A DNA stretch of 64,000 bases from Sorex araneus (Eukaryota > Chordata > Mammalia > Eulipotyphla > Soricidae), in assembly GCF_027595985.1 (NCBI RefSeq), contig NC_073308.1, positions 13,050,511-13,114,510 on the forward strand, written 5' to 3'. Positions 1 through 11,240 of the stretch are shown here, piece by piece. Both the position numbers and the translations under genes were made by a program. The first letter of the stretch is position 1. Each line of letters starts with the position of its first letter. The notes under the pieces were generated by a model, which worked only from the letters and a program-made list of their open reading frames with translations, did not search any database and had not been told where the DNA came from.

Positions 1-693
1 TGAGTGTGAAGGTTGAAAGGACTGGAGCCAAGGTTCGTCCTGACCTCTCCAAGACAGAGACTCCTCTCTTGGCGGGGACTTGATGAGGTTCTCACCGCAG
101 CGAAAGGAGGCCGCTTGGCGACTCGCACCAGCCTCTCGGGTGCTGATTCCTTCGTCTCTACATTCACTCTGGCTTTGGGTATTCTGGGCAAAGCCGAGAG
201 TAAGATTTATGAAAACGGTAATTTTTTCCAGTGTGTGACACGGGGCTGGGAAACTTCATGTTCCGAACTTGAGCATCTGCGTCTTCCAAACCAAGGAGCG
301 TGTTTTTCAAGTCTTTGGGTTTGTTTTTTGCGTTGGCTGGGATTTTTGAAGTGGCAGCAGACGGGCTGCCCATGGAGAACTGCTCCATGTGGTGGAATCC
401 AACGCCTCGTGCTCCTGGATGGAGGAGGACTCCTCTTTCAAGGAGTTTTCCACCCATTTCCTGGGTGTTCCACCAAGGGAAGCTCTTTTGGTTCTCTTGG
501 GGCCGACTCCTGAGCCTTCTCTTTCAGGCAATGTTCCCTAAGTCTAGCTGCTCATTCATGAAAACGAACAGGCTGTTTCTCTATGCTGAGGCCTCCTCCG
601 GTTCAATGGTCAGCTCGGTGCTGGTATTCTTCTTTCGAGTCTGTAAAACCTTCATGAACTCCCTTTTCGTGGTACTTATGGACTCTTCCTCCT
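1..693 (-). pseudogene. LRRC37-like: LRRC37-family gene, 3' large exon (broken, continues off left edge)
   Basis: LRRC37 proteins are membrane proteins with leucine-rich repeats and a long low-complexity region; the function is poorly known and expression is mainly in testis. Read on the minus strand from about 693, three successive frames match the post-LRR part of LRRC37A/B as I remember it. The first has EEESISTTKREFMKVLQTRK and then TSTELTIEPEE; a middle piece has a lysine- and glutamate-rich stretch ending IQEHEALDS; the third has KNYRFHKSYSRL and, after a frame change, a segment reaching position 1. A minus-strand acceptor, ctctttttttgatag then AGGAGG, sits at 694-698. An in-frame TAG near 560 and at least two frame changes (about 440 and 165) mark it as a pseudogene. 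Related sequence on the opposite strand lies at 60.86-63.14 kb. A lineage-specific functional paralogue with different splicing is less likely. Confidence 0.72.
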
Positions 694-949
694 CTATCAA
701 AAAAAGAGCTTGCTTTTGATCAAGAAAGATAACTGGGGATAATTTTGGGAGCACAGACATAAATTCCAGACAAGTAAATTAGTAATCAGGAAACAAGAGC
801 CATATTGGGAAAGGGGAGCTCAGGGAAGCCCTAAGTTTACATTTATGATTGGCAAGAACAAAAGGAGAAACAAAGAAATGATCATTGCTATTTATTCAGA
901 ATAAATAGGGCATGAAGCTTAGTGCATGTCTTTAGGATTATCCCACTGG
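694..949. other. Intron-like sequence upstream of the LRRC37-like exon
   Basis: No coding match and no young repeat is visible. The stretch next to the exon is pyrimidine-rich on the minus strand, as expected for the end of an intron. Confidence 0.4.
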
Positions 950-1125
950 GGGGCAGAGTGACAGAAGAGCAGATAAAGTATTTATCTTGTACGCAGCCAA
1001 CCTGGGTCTGATCCCCAGCACCCATACTGTCCCTCAAGCCTTACCAAGACTGACTCCTGAACACAAAGTCAGGAGTTAACTTTGAGCACCTCTGAGTATG
1101 CCCCCAACAAGTAAACACACGAAAG
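950..1125 (+). mobile_element. SINE-A, old copy
   Basis: SINE-A is the tRNA-derived SINE that dominates this window. Young copies run: ggggctggagcaatagcaca, a box B (ggttcgattcc), an agcatcccatatggtcccc core, then gccaggagtaattcctgagt and an A-rich tail. This copy keeps the head (cagccaacctgggtctgatcc) and the core, but is strongly diverged. Confidence 0.7.
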
Positions 1126-1229
1126 ATAATCATACGTTTATTCCACTGGTGTCCAAGGACCAGGTCCCCAGTATTCAAGACAAATATTTGCTGCTCAGTT
1201 AGACTCTTTACAGATCAACTATGACTTGT

Positions 1230-1400
1230 TTTTTGTTTGATGTATTGGCCATTTCTAGCCATGCTCAGGGGTTACTCCTGGCTCTGCTGTCAGAATTGAT
1301 TCTAGGTGGTGCCTGGGGAACCACATGGGATGCTGGGAATTGAACCCGTGTTGAATGCATGAAAGGCAAGCACCCTATCCACTATACATCTCTCCAGACC
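1230..1400 (-). mobile_element. SINE-A
   Basis: Inverted core (ggttactcctggctctgc, cacatgggatgctgggaatt) followed by the inverted tRNA-like head ending ctctccagaccc. Moderately diverged. Confidence 0.85.
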
Positions 1401-1706
1401 CTCAACTATGACTTTTTACATTCCCATACCTTTATCCTGTACTCCCCATATGAAGAGAGAGGACTTTTTTTCTCTACCTTTTTTGTGAGCTAATGTTCTT
1501 GTTACCATCAAAGAAGACGAAGAAATTCCTCCAGAAATCAGGTCCTCATCTGAATACACGCTTCCTCCACCTACCCACTAATTCTTTTGCTTATCAGTCC
1601 TTAGTCTCATATTGTTGAATCTGGGCAGATGTCTAAGTATAGGTTAATGGATTTGCCAGAATATATGTTAATATGCAATGTTGAGAAAATATAGAAAAAT
1701 AATTCT

Positions 1707-1880
1707 GTTTTGTTTTGTTTGGGGGCCACACTTGGTGATATTCAGGGCTTGCTCCTGGTTCTGTGCTTAGGAACTCACTCCTGGTGGTGCTTGGGAAACC
1801 ATATGGGATGCTGGCAATGGAACCCGAGTCATCTGTGTGCAAGGCAAGTCCCCTATCCACTGTACTATCTCTCTGGCTCC
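1707..1880 (-). mobile_element. SINE-A, T-rich end at left
   Basis: Starts with a gttttgttttgtttggggg tail, then ccacacttggtgatattcag, catatgggatgctgg and a diverged head ending ctctctggctcc. Confidence 0.85.
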
Positions 1881-1923
1881 TGAAATAATATTGGAGCTCC
1901 CAGAATTGGGGAAAACAACTCTT

Positions 1924-1940
1924 TGTAGATGTCTATTTTG
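1924..1940. repeat. Target-site duplication, left copy
   Basis: tgtagatgtctattttg, 17 bp, repeated exactly at 4833-4849, with the L1 between them. Confidence 0.9.
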
Positions 1941-4832
1941 TTTGTTTTTTTTTTGCTTTTTTATTATTTTTTATTTTTATTTTTTTTTTTAATTCTTTTA
2001 TTAATTCACCATGTGGAAAGTTACAAAGCGTTCAGGTTAAAGTCTCAGTTATACAATGCTCAAACACCCATCCCTTCACCAGTGCACATATTCCACCACC
2101 AAGAATCACGATATACCTCCCCCCTTCCCCCCACCTCCTCAGCCCCCCACCCCGCATGTGTAACTGGTAAATTTCACTTTACTTTCACTTTACTTTGATT
2201 ACATTCAATCTTTAAACAAAAAAAATTACTATTATTGATTTGGAGTTTCTCCCCCCTAAAGTCGATCTGCTGAAAAGAAAGCATTTGGTAATTTGTTTTC
2301 CATTGCTGAGAATGAAGCGATATGAAGTCAGGAGGCCGCACTAGCAGCAGCATAGTTTTGGATTTATGTATTTTAGTATTTTAGTAACTAAGTTCAGAGA
2401 AATGTCTGCCAGGAATCGCAACATTGTAAGCTTGTACCTCTCAGCTACTTTATATTCCACATATGAGTGCGATCTTTCTATGTCTGTCTCTTTCTTTCTG
2501 ATTCATTTCACTCAGCATGATACTTTCCATGTTGATCCACTTATATGCAAATTTCATGACTTCATGTTTTCTGACAGCTACGTAGTATTCCATTGTATAA
2601 ATATACCAGAGTTTCTTTAGCCAATCATCTGTTTTCGGGCACTCTGGTTTTTGTGGCTATTGTAGACAGAGCGGCAATGAACATGGAAATGCAGATGTCA
2701 TCTCTACTATACCTTTTTGCCTCTCTGGGATATATTCCCAGGAGTGGTATTGCTGGGTCAAATGGGAGCTCAATTTCTAACTTTTTGAGAATCGTCCATA
2801 TTGTTTTCCAAAAGGGCTGAACCAGTCGGCATTCCCACCAGCAGTGAAGGAGAGTCCCTTTCTCCCCACATCCACGCCAACACTGGTTGCTTTTGTTTTT
2901 TGGGATGTGGGCCAGTCTCTGTGGTGTGAGATGATATCTCATTGTTGTTTTGATCTGCATCTCTCTGATAATTAGTGATGTGGAACATTTTCTCATGTGC
3001 CTCTCAGCCATTTGGATTTCTTCTTTGGAAAAGTTTCTGTTCATTTCATCACCCCATTTTTTGATCAGGTTGGCAGTTTTCTTCTTGTGGAGTTCAACCA
3101 GTGCATTGTATACTCTTGTTATCAACCCTTTATCGGATGGGTACTGCATAAATATCCTTTCCCATTCTGTAGATTGTCTTTATATTTTGGTCATTGTTTC
3201 TTTTGAGTTGCAGAATCTTCTTAGTTTGAGATAGTCCCATTTATTTATCTTTGTTTTCACTTGCTTGGCCAGTGGCGTGTCAGCTTTGAAGATACCTTTG
3301 GCTTCAATGTCGTGGAGGGTTTTGCCGACCTTATCTTCAATGTACCTTAGGGATTCTGGTCTGATGTTGAGGTCTTTAATCCATTTTGATCTGATTTTTG
3401 TACATGGTGATAGATGGAACTCTAAGCCCATTTTTTTTTGCATATAGCTATCCAGTTTTGCCAGCACAATTTGTTAAACATGCTTTCCTTGCTCCACTTC
3501 ACATTTCTTGCTCCCTTATCAAAGATTAGATGATCATATATTTGGGGGTGTATGTCAGAGTATTCAACCCTATTCCATTGGTCTGCAGCTCTGCCTTTGT
3601 TCCAATACCATTCTGTTTTAATGACTACCGCTTTGTAGTAGAGTTGGAAGTTGGGAGGTTGATTCCTTCCATTTTCTTTTTCCCAAGGATTGCTTTAGCT
3701 ATTCGTGGGGGCTTATTGTTCCATATGAATTTCAGGAGCGCTTGCTCCATTTTTTTGAAGAATGTCAAGGGTATCCCTATAGGGATCGCATTGAATTTGT
3801 ACAATACTTTGGGGAGAATTGCCATTTTAACAATATTAATTCTTCCAATCCATGAGCAGGGGATGTCTTTCCATTTCCTTGTGTCTTCTTTTATTTCCTG
3901 AAGTAGTGTTTTATAGTTTTCATTATACAAGTCCTTTACCTCCTTTGTTAAGCTGATTCCGAGGTATTTGATTTTTTGAGGCGCAATTGTGAATGTGATT
4001 GCTTTTCTCAGGTCACTTTCTTCTCTCTCATTATTTGCATATAGGAAAGCCATGGACTTTTGGGTATTGATTCTATAGCCTGAACTTTACTCTACGACTC
4101 TATTGTTTCTAGGAGTTTCTTGGTAGAGGTTTCAGGGTTCTCTAGGTATAGTATCATATCATCTGCGAATAGTGAGAGCTTGATTTCTTCCTTTCCTACC
4201 TGAATGCCCTTAATATCTTTTTCTTGCCTAATCACTATTGCAAGTACTTCCAGTACTATATTGAACAGAAGTGGAGAGAGTGGGCATCCTTGTCTTGTCC
4301 CTGTTCTCAGAGGGAAGGCTCTTAGTTTTTCCCCATTGAGGACAATGCTTGCCATAGGCTTGTGATAAATAGCTTTGACTATATTGAGGAAGGTCCCTTC
4401 TATACCCATTTTGGCGAGTGTTTTCATCATAAATGGATGCTGGATCTTGTCAAATGCTTTCTCTGCATCTATTGATATGATTATATGATTTTTATCTTTT
4501 CTTTTGTTGATATGATGGATTATGTTGATTGATTTCCGGATGTTAAACCATCCTTGCATCCCCGGGATGAATCCCACTTGGTCGTGATGTATGATCTTTT
4601 TGATGAGTTGTTGAATTCTATTTGCTAATATTTTGTTGAGGATCTTCGCATCTGTGTTCATCAGGGATATTGGCCTGTAGTTTTCTTTTTTTGTGGTGTC
4701 TTTGTTTGCTTTTGGTATTAGGGAGATATGAGCCTCATAGAAACTGTTTGGGAGGGTTTCTGTTTCTTCAATTTCCTGGAAAAGCTTGAGAAGGACTGGC
4801 AAAAGGTCCTCTTTAAATGTTTGGAAGAACTC
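1941..4832 (-). mobile_element. L1 LINE, 5'-truncated, with TSD
   Basis: On the minus strand the element carries the C-terminal two thirds of ORF2 from the early reverse transcriptase region (about 4802), a short 3' UTR rich in cccatcccttcaccagtgc, and an A-tail seen as T-runs at about 1941-1990. The FADD catalytic box of the RT lies at 4158-4169. The reading frame is broken into at least four pieces (4802-4092, 4053-3625, 3467-3180, 3149-2625), so the copy is dead. Cysteine-rich C-terminal residues ([20 protein letters not shown]) are readable near 2830-2890. A perfect 17-bp TSD flanks it. Compared with the 27-33 kb copy it belongs to an older or sister subfamily. Confidence 0.95.
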
Positions 4833-4849
4833 TGTAGATGTCTATTTTG
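4833..4849. repeat. Target-site duplication, right copy
   Basis: Exact partner of 1924-1940; lies directly after the truncated 5' end of the L1. Confidence 0.9.
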
Positions 4850-4885
4850 ACTTCATTTACTTTCTACTATTTCCAGCTCTTCCAG

Positions 4886-4952
4886 AAACATTACTGGTGC
4901 CCACTCGAGCAAATCGATGAACAACAGGAGGACAGTGCTACAGTGCTACTTA
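4886..4952 (+). mobile_element. SINE-B tail fragment (RTE-type tail)
   Basis: acattactggtgcccactcg and then agcaaatcgatgaacaacag, followed by a short agtgctac repeat. This is the RTE-derived tail also seen at 48.5, 48.7 and 62.7 kb; no tRNA-like head is attached here. Confidence 0.75.
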
Positions 4953-5010
4953 GGGAACTGTATAAAGTTTCTGACTTCTTGAATGTCAAGTGTAACATTG
5001 TGTAGTTGGG

Positions 5011-5183
5011 TTTATTTTGGGGGGCAGTGGGGACAAACCCAGAAATGTTCAGGGGTTACTTCTGTCTCTATGCTCAGAGATCACTCCTGGCAGGAATTGG
5101 GGACCATCTGGGATGCTAGGGATCCAACCCAGGTCTGCCATATGGAAGGCAAGTGCCCTAGCTGCTAGACTATCTCTGTGACC
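5011..5183 (-). mobile_element. SINE-A
   Basis: Inverted core with gatcactcctggcagg, ccatctgggatgctaggg and a diverged head ending actatctctgtgacc. Confidence 0.8.
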
Positions 5184-5774
5184 AATCTTTACTGAAGAAT
5201 TAAGAGTTCTTTTGGTAGTGGTGAAGTTTAGAGGGGGGGGGGTTAAGGGAAGTGAGGAAGAAGCATGGACTTGCAGAGAGTCCCAGACTGAGAACACGCG
5301 ATCTAGGCATTAGGCACATTTAACACTTTTAGTTTTTCTTTTCCTCACCTAAAACAAAAAAGTTATTAGTATTTTATTCTGAATTTAGATTATTTGGTTT
5401 GGTTATTCTCTAAATAAAACTATTGCAGTTGGAGTAATGTGGTTATAATAGTACCAATGCTATTGGTCTTCATGTACAAAGTGAACTTCATCTGGACCAC
5501 CGCTGAAATGCTGAGACCCCACAGTCTATACATTCTCTCTAGTCCGACTCTTCTCCCAGCCACCCCCAACAAATCCCCAAGTTTGATGTTCATCTTATGA
5601 AAGGTGATTCATAAATGACTGTTATGCTCACCTCTGATAAGGGAGTGATAGACTTGTTAATAGATGTTTTTAAAAATAACACTATATTTGTGTAAGAAGC
5701 TAAGTGATCTGATGTGCCCAATTGCTGATAGCAAATCAGATTCATAATATCCCGGCGTGAAAACACTTTTTTGT
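5184..5774. other. Intergenic, no gene seen
   Basis: A G9 run lies near 5233. Otherwise AT-rich unique sequence without a recognisable coding match or young repeat. Confidence 0.4.
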
Positions 5775-5936
5775 GTGTTTTATGTGTATGTGTGTTGCAT
5801 GCATGCACCATACTCACTACTACCCAAAGGATACTCCCAGCAGTGCTTGGGAAACTGTTTTGCGGGGGGTTGAACGCATACCTCCCACATGAAAAGCATG
5901 TGGTGCAACCCATTGGTCTATTTTCCTGGGCCCCTA
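5775..5936 (-). mobile_element. SINE-A, very diverged
   Basis: Only gatactcccagcagtgcttg and a head ending ctgggcccc still resemble the family; preceded by a tgtgtgtt-rich tail. Confidence 0.5.
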
Positions 5937-6982
5937 AAAGCACATTTTGGAAGTATTCAAGCTAAGGTCAGTAAACTTACTATGTGGAAAGATAGTAAAG
6001 GGCACCTGAGTGCTTCGTAGATGAAAGGGTTAAAATTCATAAAAGGCCCAGAGGTGGGGATGGTCTAAGAATCCAAGGAGCCCATGAATCATTAGAAGGG
6101 TTAAGTGGCAACCTCTACCTAGAAAACCAGAAATTCTCAGGTTCTAAGCAAAACTTTCATAAGCCAGTATGACTTGTCTTGCCTATAAAATTACAAAAAC
6201 ACATGCAATAAAGTAGCTACACCTGTCCTGTGAAGAAAAGGGCACTTGAGATTTGTTATGTATAAAATTTGTTTACAAACTGCATTCTGTGGCTGAGCTC
6301 TCATCTGGAGGACCAGCACCTTGCCCAGAGTGTGGCACTCATTTGTGACCATTAATGTTAGCTCCCTCCCCCGTTCCATCCCTTTCTTCCATTCCTCTTA
6401 AGTCTTTAGGTCATGCATAGACTGCTAAGGTAATGACGTGACTGAGATTCTGACTTTTACCAAGGGAAATCGTTCTTAGAAATACAGGGAGTTTAACTCT
6501 GAATAAAACCAACGCAACTACTTAATCAGTTTAAAATGGATCATCAGTTATTAAAATAAAAAGGAAACAAATCAAAAAGCTATCAGCAAGCAATTCAGAC
6601 TCACCACAGTGTGTGCCACTAGTAGGACATTCACTGTCACAATGTAGTTTGTCTTGCAGTCAACATCAACTATTATTTTTCAATTGGCAGAGGCATTAGG
6701 TTAGATGGCTAGGCAAGATCCTATGAATCGAAACACAGAGAATTAAGTGCAGAGTAAAGGAGTTAATTTAAATATGTAGAAGAGGCAGCCAAAGTCATTG
6801 TGCGGCTATTCAAAAAGTTCCTGAGAAATATGGATGAGGTGTTGCTCGAACTCTGTGGTGGTGGGAATCCAACTGGGAGGTGATGCATGAAAAGCATGTA
6901 CCTTACTTTCTACTTTCTACTACCTTACGTACCTTACTTTCTACTTACCCTCTACTTTCACTTCAGCCTTCAGAAAATTGAG
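5937..6982. other. Intergenic, no gene seen
   Basis: AT-rich unique-looking sequence with a short tacttactttctacttac low-complexity patch at 6900-6965. No exon, RNA gene or recent insertion recognised. Confidence 0.4.
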
Positions 6983-7146
6983 TTTTGTTTTTGGGTCATA
7001 TCTGGTGGTACTCGGGTTGCTCTGGGCTCTGGGCTCAGGGATCATTCCTTGCAGGCCTCAGGGAACCATAGACAGTGCCAAAGATTGAACAAGGGTTAGC
7101 CACATGCAAGGCAAATACCTAACTCACTATCCTATCTCTCCAGCTT
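6983..7146 (-). mobile_element. SINE-A
   Basis: ttgtttttgggtcatatctg start, diverged core, then a head ending cctatctctccagctt. Confidence 0.8.
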
Positions 7147-7221
7147 CCAGATAATCATAAAAATGCCAGTTATAACATGTGGAAATCTGAAAGTACTTTT
7201 CCAGACTATTAAAAAAAAAAC

Positions 7222-7345
7222 AGCAGGGACTAGAGTAATAGTATAGTATTGAAGGTATGGCATTTGCTTTGAACACAGTCGACCTGGGTTTGATCCCCAG
7301 CATTCATGAGACACCAAAAGTGATTCTTGAGTATCTCAATTTAAA
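7222..7345 (+). mobile_element. SINE-A, partial
   Basis: gactagagtaatagtatag head and gtcgacctgggtttgatccc box B region; the 3' half is shortened. Confidence 0.7.
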
Positions 7346-7349
7346 AATA

Positions 7350-7954
7350 TTTTTTAAAAATAAAATTACACCTCAATTAAACATAGCTTAAGAAAAATAA
7401 ACAAGCAGAGGTATGGTGCCACCAGCAGGTCAACCTGTACCTGCGGGGTGAGAGTATCAGCAGCCAGATGGACCCTTCTGGCTTTCTGATACCCCAAAAT
7501 TGACACTGTACTTGTGGTTGAACCCCAACAACTTAGGGCCAAGTTTACCAAAACTAAACAGCCAAAAGTTTGTTATGTGGGAGCCACACCCACAAACAAC
7601 CTTCGTCTCAGTTATACAAGCTCATTTATTGCTGTATTTCAGAGCCCCATAAATCTCGAAAGAGATTAAAAGCTGCAGTTAGGGCTGTTCGTGAGGCGCC
7701 CTACGGTCAAGCGGGCATACCCTGCAGGGCATATGCCAATAGTTTATTCCTCTGGAGAAGATGGAAACAAGGGCCACGATCCAGGGACACACGAAAGAAT
7801 CTCTGGATCAGGAAACTCTCTTCAGAGATGTCTCTAGACCTTAAGCCAGGCCAACTTCACTGGAGTGTCTCAGACAGAGGCAAGTGTTATCTTTCCACCC
7901 ATCACCTAAAAACCCCGGCAGCTTCCAACTTCCAGAAGCCAATGAGAAGTACAG
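7350..7954. other. Flank of the plus-strand LTR, possibly proviral
   Basis: A 130-residue open frame (7570-7959) has no family match I recognise. It abuts the LTR start at 7955, so it could be degraded proviral sequence or host flank; nothing in it decides. Confidence 0.3.
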
Positions 7955-9020
7955 TGTAGGATAACATTGGGTATGTCCTTTCAGCCTTGCTGCAGGGAAC
8001 TTAGTTTACCTTAAAGCAATGTCCTTTTGTATGGACACAGGAAGACATTTAATATTAAGCTTAGTAGCTTGGGAGTTGATTGACTCCAATAATATTTACT
8101 CCTGGGCATCTGCTTTCTTGACTCAGTTTCCCTTAGTTCCTAGCACCCCAAAAGCAGGGTGTATATGAGGAACTGAATGGACTCAGGGCAAGCTGTGAGC
8201 TACCCTGGCATCAAAATGGGCCAGGCCAAAGTGCCACAATACTCAACTATAAGATGAGATCATGGTCATAGACAAATGCTGTCATGATCTAAAAGTAACG
8301 ACGAGACTAGGACCTTGCTGGGGTTAGGAAGACTAACCTGACCTGAGGACTGTGGTCTGGAATATATAGTAACATGTCCTCAGGAAGAACCAAACTTTAA
8401 GTTTGATATATCTCTTACTGTGCTCATACAGGATGGCATTGCTAGAGATATTAGAAATAGATTTACTCCAACTATTTAAGTGGATTACTGGGTGAGGAAA
8501 GAAGAAAGCAACACACCCTGGACACCCTGGATGGTATTCTGCCCTTAAGCAGATCACCTAGTAATCTGGAGTAATCTCTTTAGATGAGATCTTGTCCTTG
8601 AGTTAATCTCCGGGAGGAGTGGTTTTACCCCTCTTTGTTGATTTGTTAATGTTCAACCCACCTTTGTGTCACCACCCTATGTGATTGCTATATAAACGAA
8701 GACTGTAAGAGCAGAAAGGGTCTGAGTCAGAAGTAAAGGTGAGAGTCAGAAGTAAGAGTCAGAGTCAGAAGTGAGAGCAAGAAGGACTCTAGAGACGGAA
8801 GCAGAAAGGCTCCAGAGAGAGAAGCAGAAGAGGTCCGGAGACAGAGATTGGGAGAGAGAACGGAAGAGATTAGAGGAGAGTCTACAGAGACAAAGTCAGA
8901 GATAGAGAGACAGACAGAAGAGAGCACAGCGGCACACACAGAAGCAGAGCTCAAAGGAGAAGCCATCCCTATCCGGTCCATACATAGCGGCTGGAGAGCA
9001 CCAAACTCGAGCGGAGAGAT

Positions 9021-9080
<60 letters not shown>

Positions 9081-9130
9081 AGAGAGAGAGAAAAAGAGAA
9101 AGCCGTCCCGAGAGCACTCGAACACACATC
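7955..9130 (+). mobile_element. ERV LTR, plus orientation (inverted partner of 12350-13350)
   Basis: Starts TGTAGGATAACAT. In order it shares with the reverse complement of 12350-13350: aatgtcctttt then gtatggacacag, ctcctgggcatctg, ccccaaaagcagggt, tgtcatgatc, gctggggttagga, and a gagagcac end. A TATA-like ctatataaacg lies near 8689. The downstream part is purine-rich and contains an (AG)n expansion. Normally an LTR is followed by a primer-binding site and gag on the same strand; here minus-strand integrase remnants follow instead. Length about 1.18 kb against about 1.0 kb for the partner, the difference being mainly the GA-rich part. Confidence 0.75.
9020..9100. repeat. (AG)n microsatellite
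   Basis: Long uninterrupted gagaga run inside the purine-rich 3' part of the plus-strand LTR; it generates spurious open frames rich in Arg-Glu or Ser-Leu. Confidence 0.95.
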
Positions 9131-9253
9131 ATCGCACCCTTCCATGTGCACGTTTATATTTTTTACACATGAGTAACATCCATTTGACATAATTCATTAG
9201 GAAGGAGTTCTCTTGGATTAACCCCATCAGAAACTATTCTGGAATGAGATGCA

Positions 9254-9513
9254 CAGGCAGGGCATTTTTTTTTTTATTTTATTCTGACATCACGAGCTTT
9301 TCTGTATGATGAGATTTTTAAGTGTCTTAATCTTTTTAAATTTTTAAGTCACACCCGGCAATGATCAGGGGTTACTCCTGGCTCTGCACTCAGGAATTAG
9401 CCCTGGCTGTGCTCAGGGGACCCTGTGGTATGCGGGGAATCGAACCCGGGTCGGCCACGTGCAAGGCAAATGCCCTACCCGCTGTGCTATCACTCCAGCC
9501 CCCAGGCAGGGCA
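9254..9513 (-). mobile_element. SINE-A with TSD and an unexplained tail segment
   Basis: TSD caggcagggca at 9254-9264 and 9503-9513. The SINE body occupies about 9335-9502 on the minus strand with a well-kept box B (inverted ggaatcgaacc). Between the TSD and the body lie a T-run and about 60 bp of non-SINE sequence (9277-9335), so the inserted piece is longer than a normal copy. Confidence 0.85.
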
Positions 9514-10149
9514 ATTTTTAACAATTAATCATGCTGCCTCTCTAGTAAGTCCAAATTGATATTGAAAGGCTTTTGCATTTGACGATGTAATTTATGTGAC
9601 TGTTCAGGTGTAAGAACAACATGAAATCTAAGAGCAAGGTCTGCTTGCTCATTGCCTTCAGATAAAGGACCCACCAACCCCGAATGGGTCCTGATATGTC
9701 CTATATAGACCCTACACGTCTCTGATATGTTCTATGTAGACCCCACAGGTCCGGGATTGCAAGCATTGCTGAATATTAATAAACAAAGTAACAACGGGAG
9801 AGGTACGCATTTGAGACAAAATGGCTGTTTCTACTGCTGGAAAACTTTTTGCTATATGGTAGCTATCCATAAAAATATTCAAAGGATCTTTTCATAATTG
9901 AAAAGTTTTCCAAATAGCATACAATTCACTCTTCTGAGTAGATGCAGTAGAAATAGAATACAACTTAAGTGGATCTTTAACAACTATACTAGCAAATCCT
10001 TTAGAGATGAAATCAGTAAATACAGTTAAGGCATCTGCTATAGAAGTCTTTTTAACAACATGGGAAAAGATAAAAGATGTCTTTAAGGCAAATTGTAATA
10101 ACTTATCACCAGGATGATGATTATTATAATTCAAGTATATACATATATT

Positions 10150-10318
10150 TTTGCTTTTGGGGTCACACCCAGAGATGCTCAGGGGCTACTCCTGGCTCTG
10201 CACTCAGGAATGACTCCTAGCGGTGCTCAGGGAACCATATGGGATGCTGGGAATCGAACTCAGGTCGGTCGTGTGCAAAGCAAATGCCCTACTTGCTGTG
10301 CTATCGCTCCAGTTCCCA
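10150..10318 (-). mobile_element. SINE-A in ERV pol
   Basis: ttgcttttggggtcacaccc start, catatgggatgctgggaatc, and head ending gctatcgctccag. Sits beside the RNase H remnant. Confidence 0.92.
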
Positions 10319-10536
10319 ATTCAATTATTTTTGCTGAGCAGGTTGAAGAGTCGCCTCTACATTTCGACTGCCAAGGAAGCTTCAGGAGTTAACTCCCTGG
10401 GGGATAAAGGATCAGAGTCTCCTTTTAACATATCAAAAGAGGTTTTCATTTCCTAGTAGCTCATTTTAAAGCAGGTCAAATCCAATTAATATCTCCAAGT
10501 AATTTTTATTAATTAAAATTTTCAAACAATCTCTCT

Positions 10537-10544
10537 GAATTTGC

Positions 10545-10586
<42 letters not shown>

Positions 10587-10742
10587 TTTTGGGTCACACC
10601 CAGCGATGCACAGGGGTCACTCCTGGCTCATGCACTCAGGAATTACTCCTGGCGGTGCTCGGGGGACCATATGGGATGCTGGGATTCGAACCCGGGTCGG
10701 CCGCGTGCAAGGCAAACGCCCTACCCGTGAATTTGCACTTTT
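10537..10742 (-). mobile_element. SINE-A in ERV pol, with TSD
   Basis: TSD gaatttgcactttt at 10537-10550 and again from 10729. A T-run of about 33 is followed by a young, little-diverged body whose head stops at ctacccg, i.e. slightly 5'-truncated. Confidence 0.95.
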
Positions 10743-10823
10743 TGTGGTACAATTCGGTCTTGTAATAATCTATATTTCAAATATTCATAGGGGGCTTTTC
10801 ATTGGATTTTATCTGGTGCTAGT

Positions 10824-11013
10824 ACAAGTCCCCATTTCTTTTTTTTTTTCTTTTTGGTTCACAACAGGTGATGCTCAGGGGTTATTCCTGGCTCAGCACT
10901 CAGGAATTTCTCCTGGCGGTGCTCCGAGGACCATATGGGATGCTGGGAATCGAACCTGGGTTGGCTGCGTGAAAGGCTTGTCAGCCCTACCCGCTGACAA
11001 GTCCCCATTTCTT
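10824..11013 (-). mobile_element. SINE-A in ERV pol, with TSD
   Basis: Perfect 17-bp TSD acaagtccccatttctt at 10824-10840 and 10997-11013. The head is truncated after ctacccgctg. Confidence 0.95.
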
Positions 11014-11049
11014 AATATTATCTTGTAATGCCACATATGCTTCTTTTAT

Positions 11050-11240
11050 TAAATATTCAGGGTTTTTTTTCTTTGCTTTTTGGGTCACACCTGACGAATG
11101 TACAGGAGTCATTCCTGGTTCTGCACTCAGGAATTCCCTGGCGATGCTCAGGGGACCATATGGGATGTGAACCCGGGTCGGCCACGTGCAAGGCAAACGC
11201 CGTACCCGCTGTACTATCGCTCTAGCCCCTAAATCTTCAG
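11050..11240 (-). mobile_element. SINE-A in ERV pol, with TSD
   Basis: TSD taaatattcag (11050-11060) and taaatcttcag (11230-11240), one mismatch. A small internal deletion removes the gctgggaatc part of the core. Confidence 0.92.

Noticed and set aside
8727-9192. Arg-Glu and Ser-Leu repeat proteins
   Set aside because: Produced by the (AG)n tract inside the LTR; no start context or conserved sequence.
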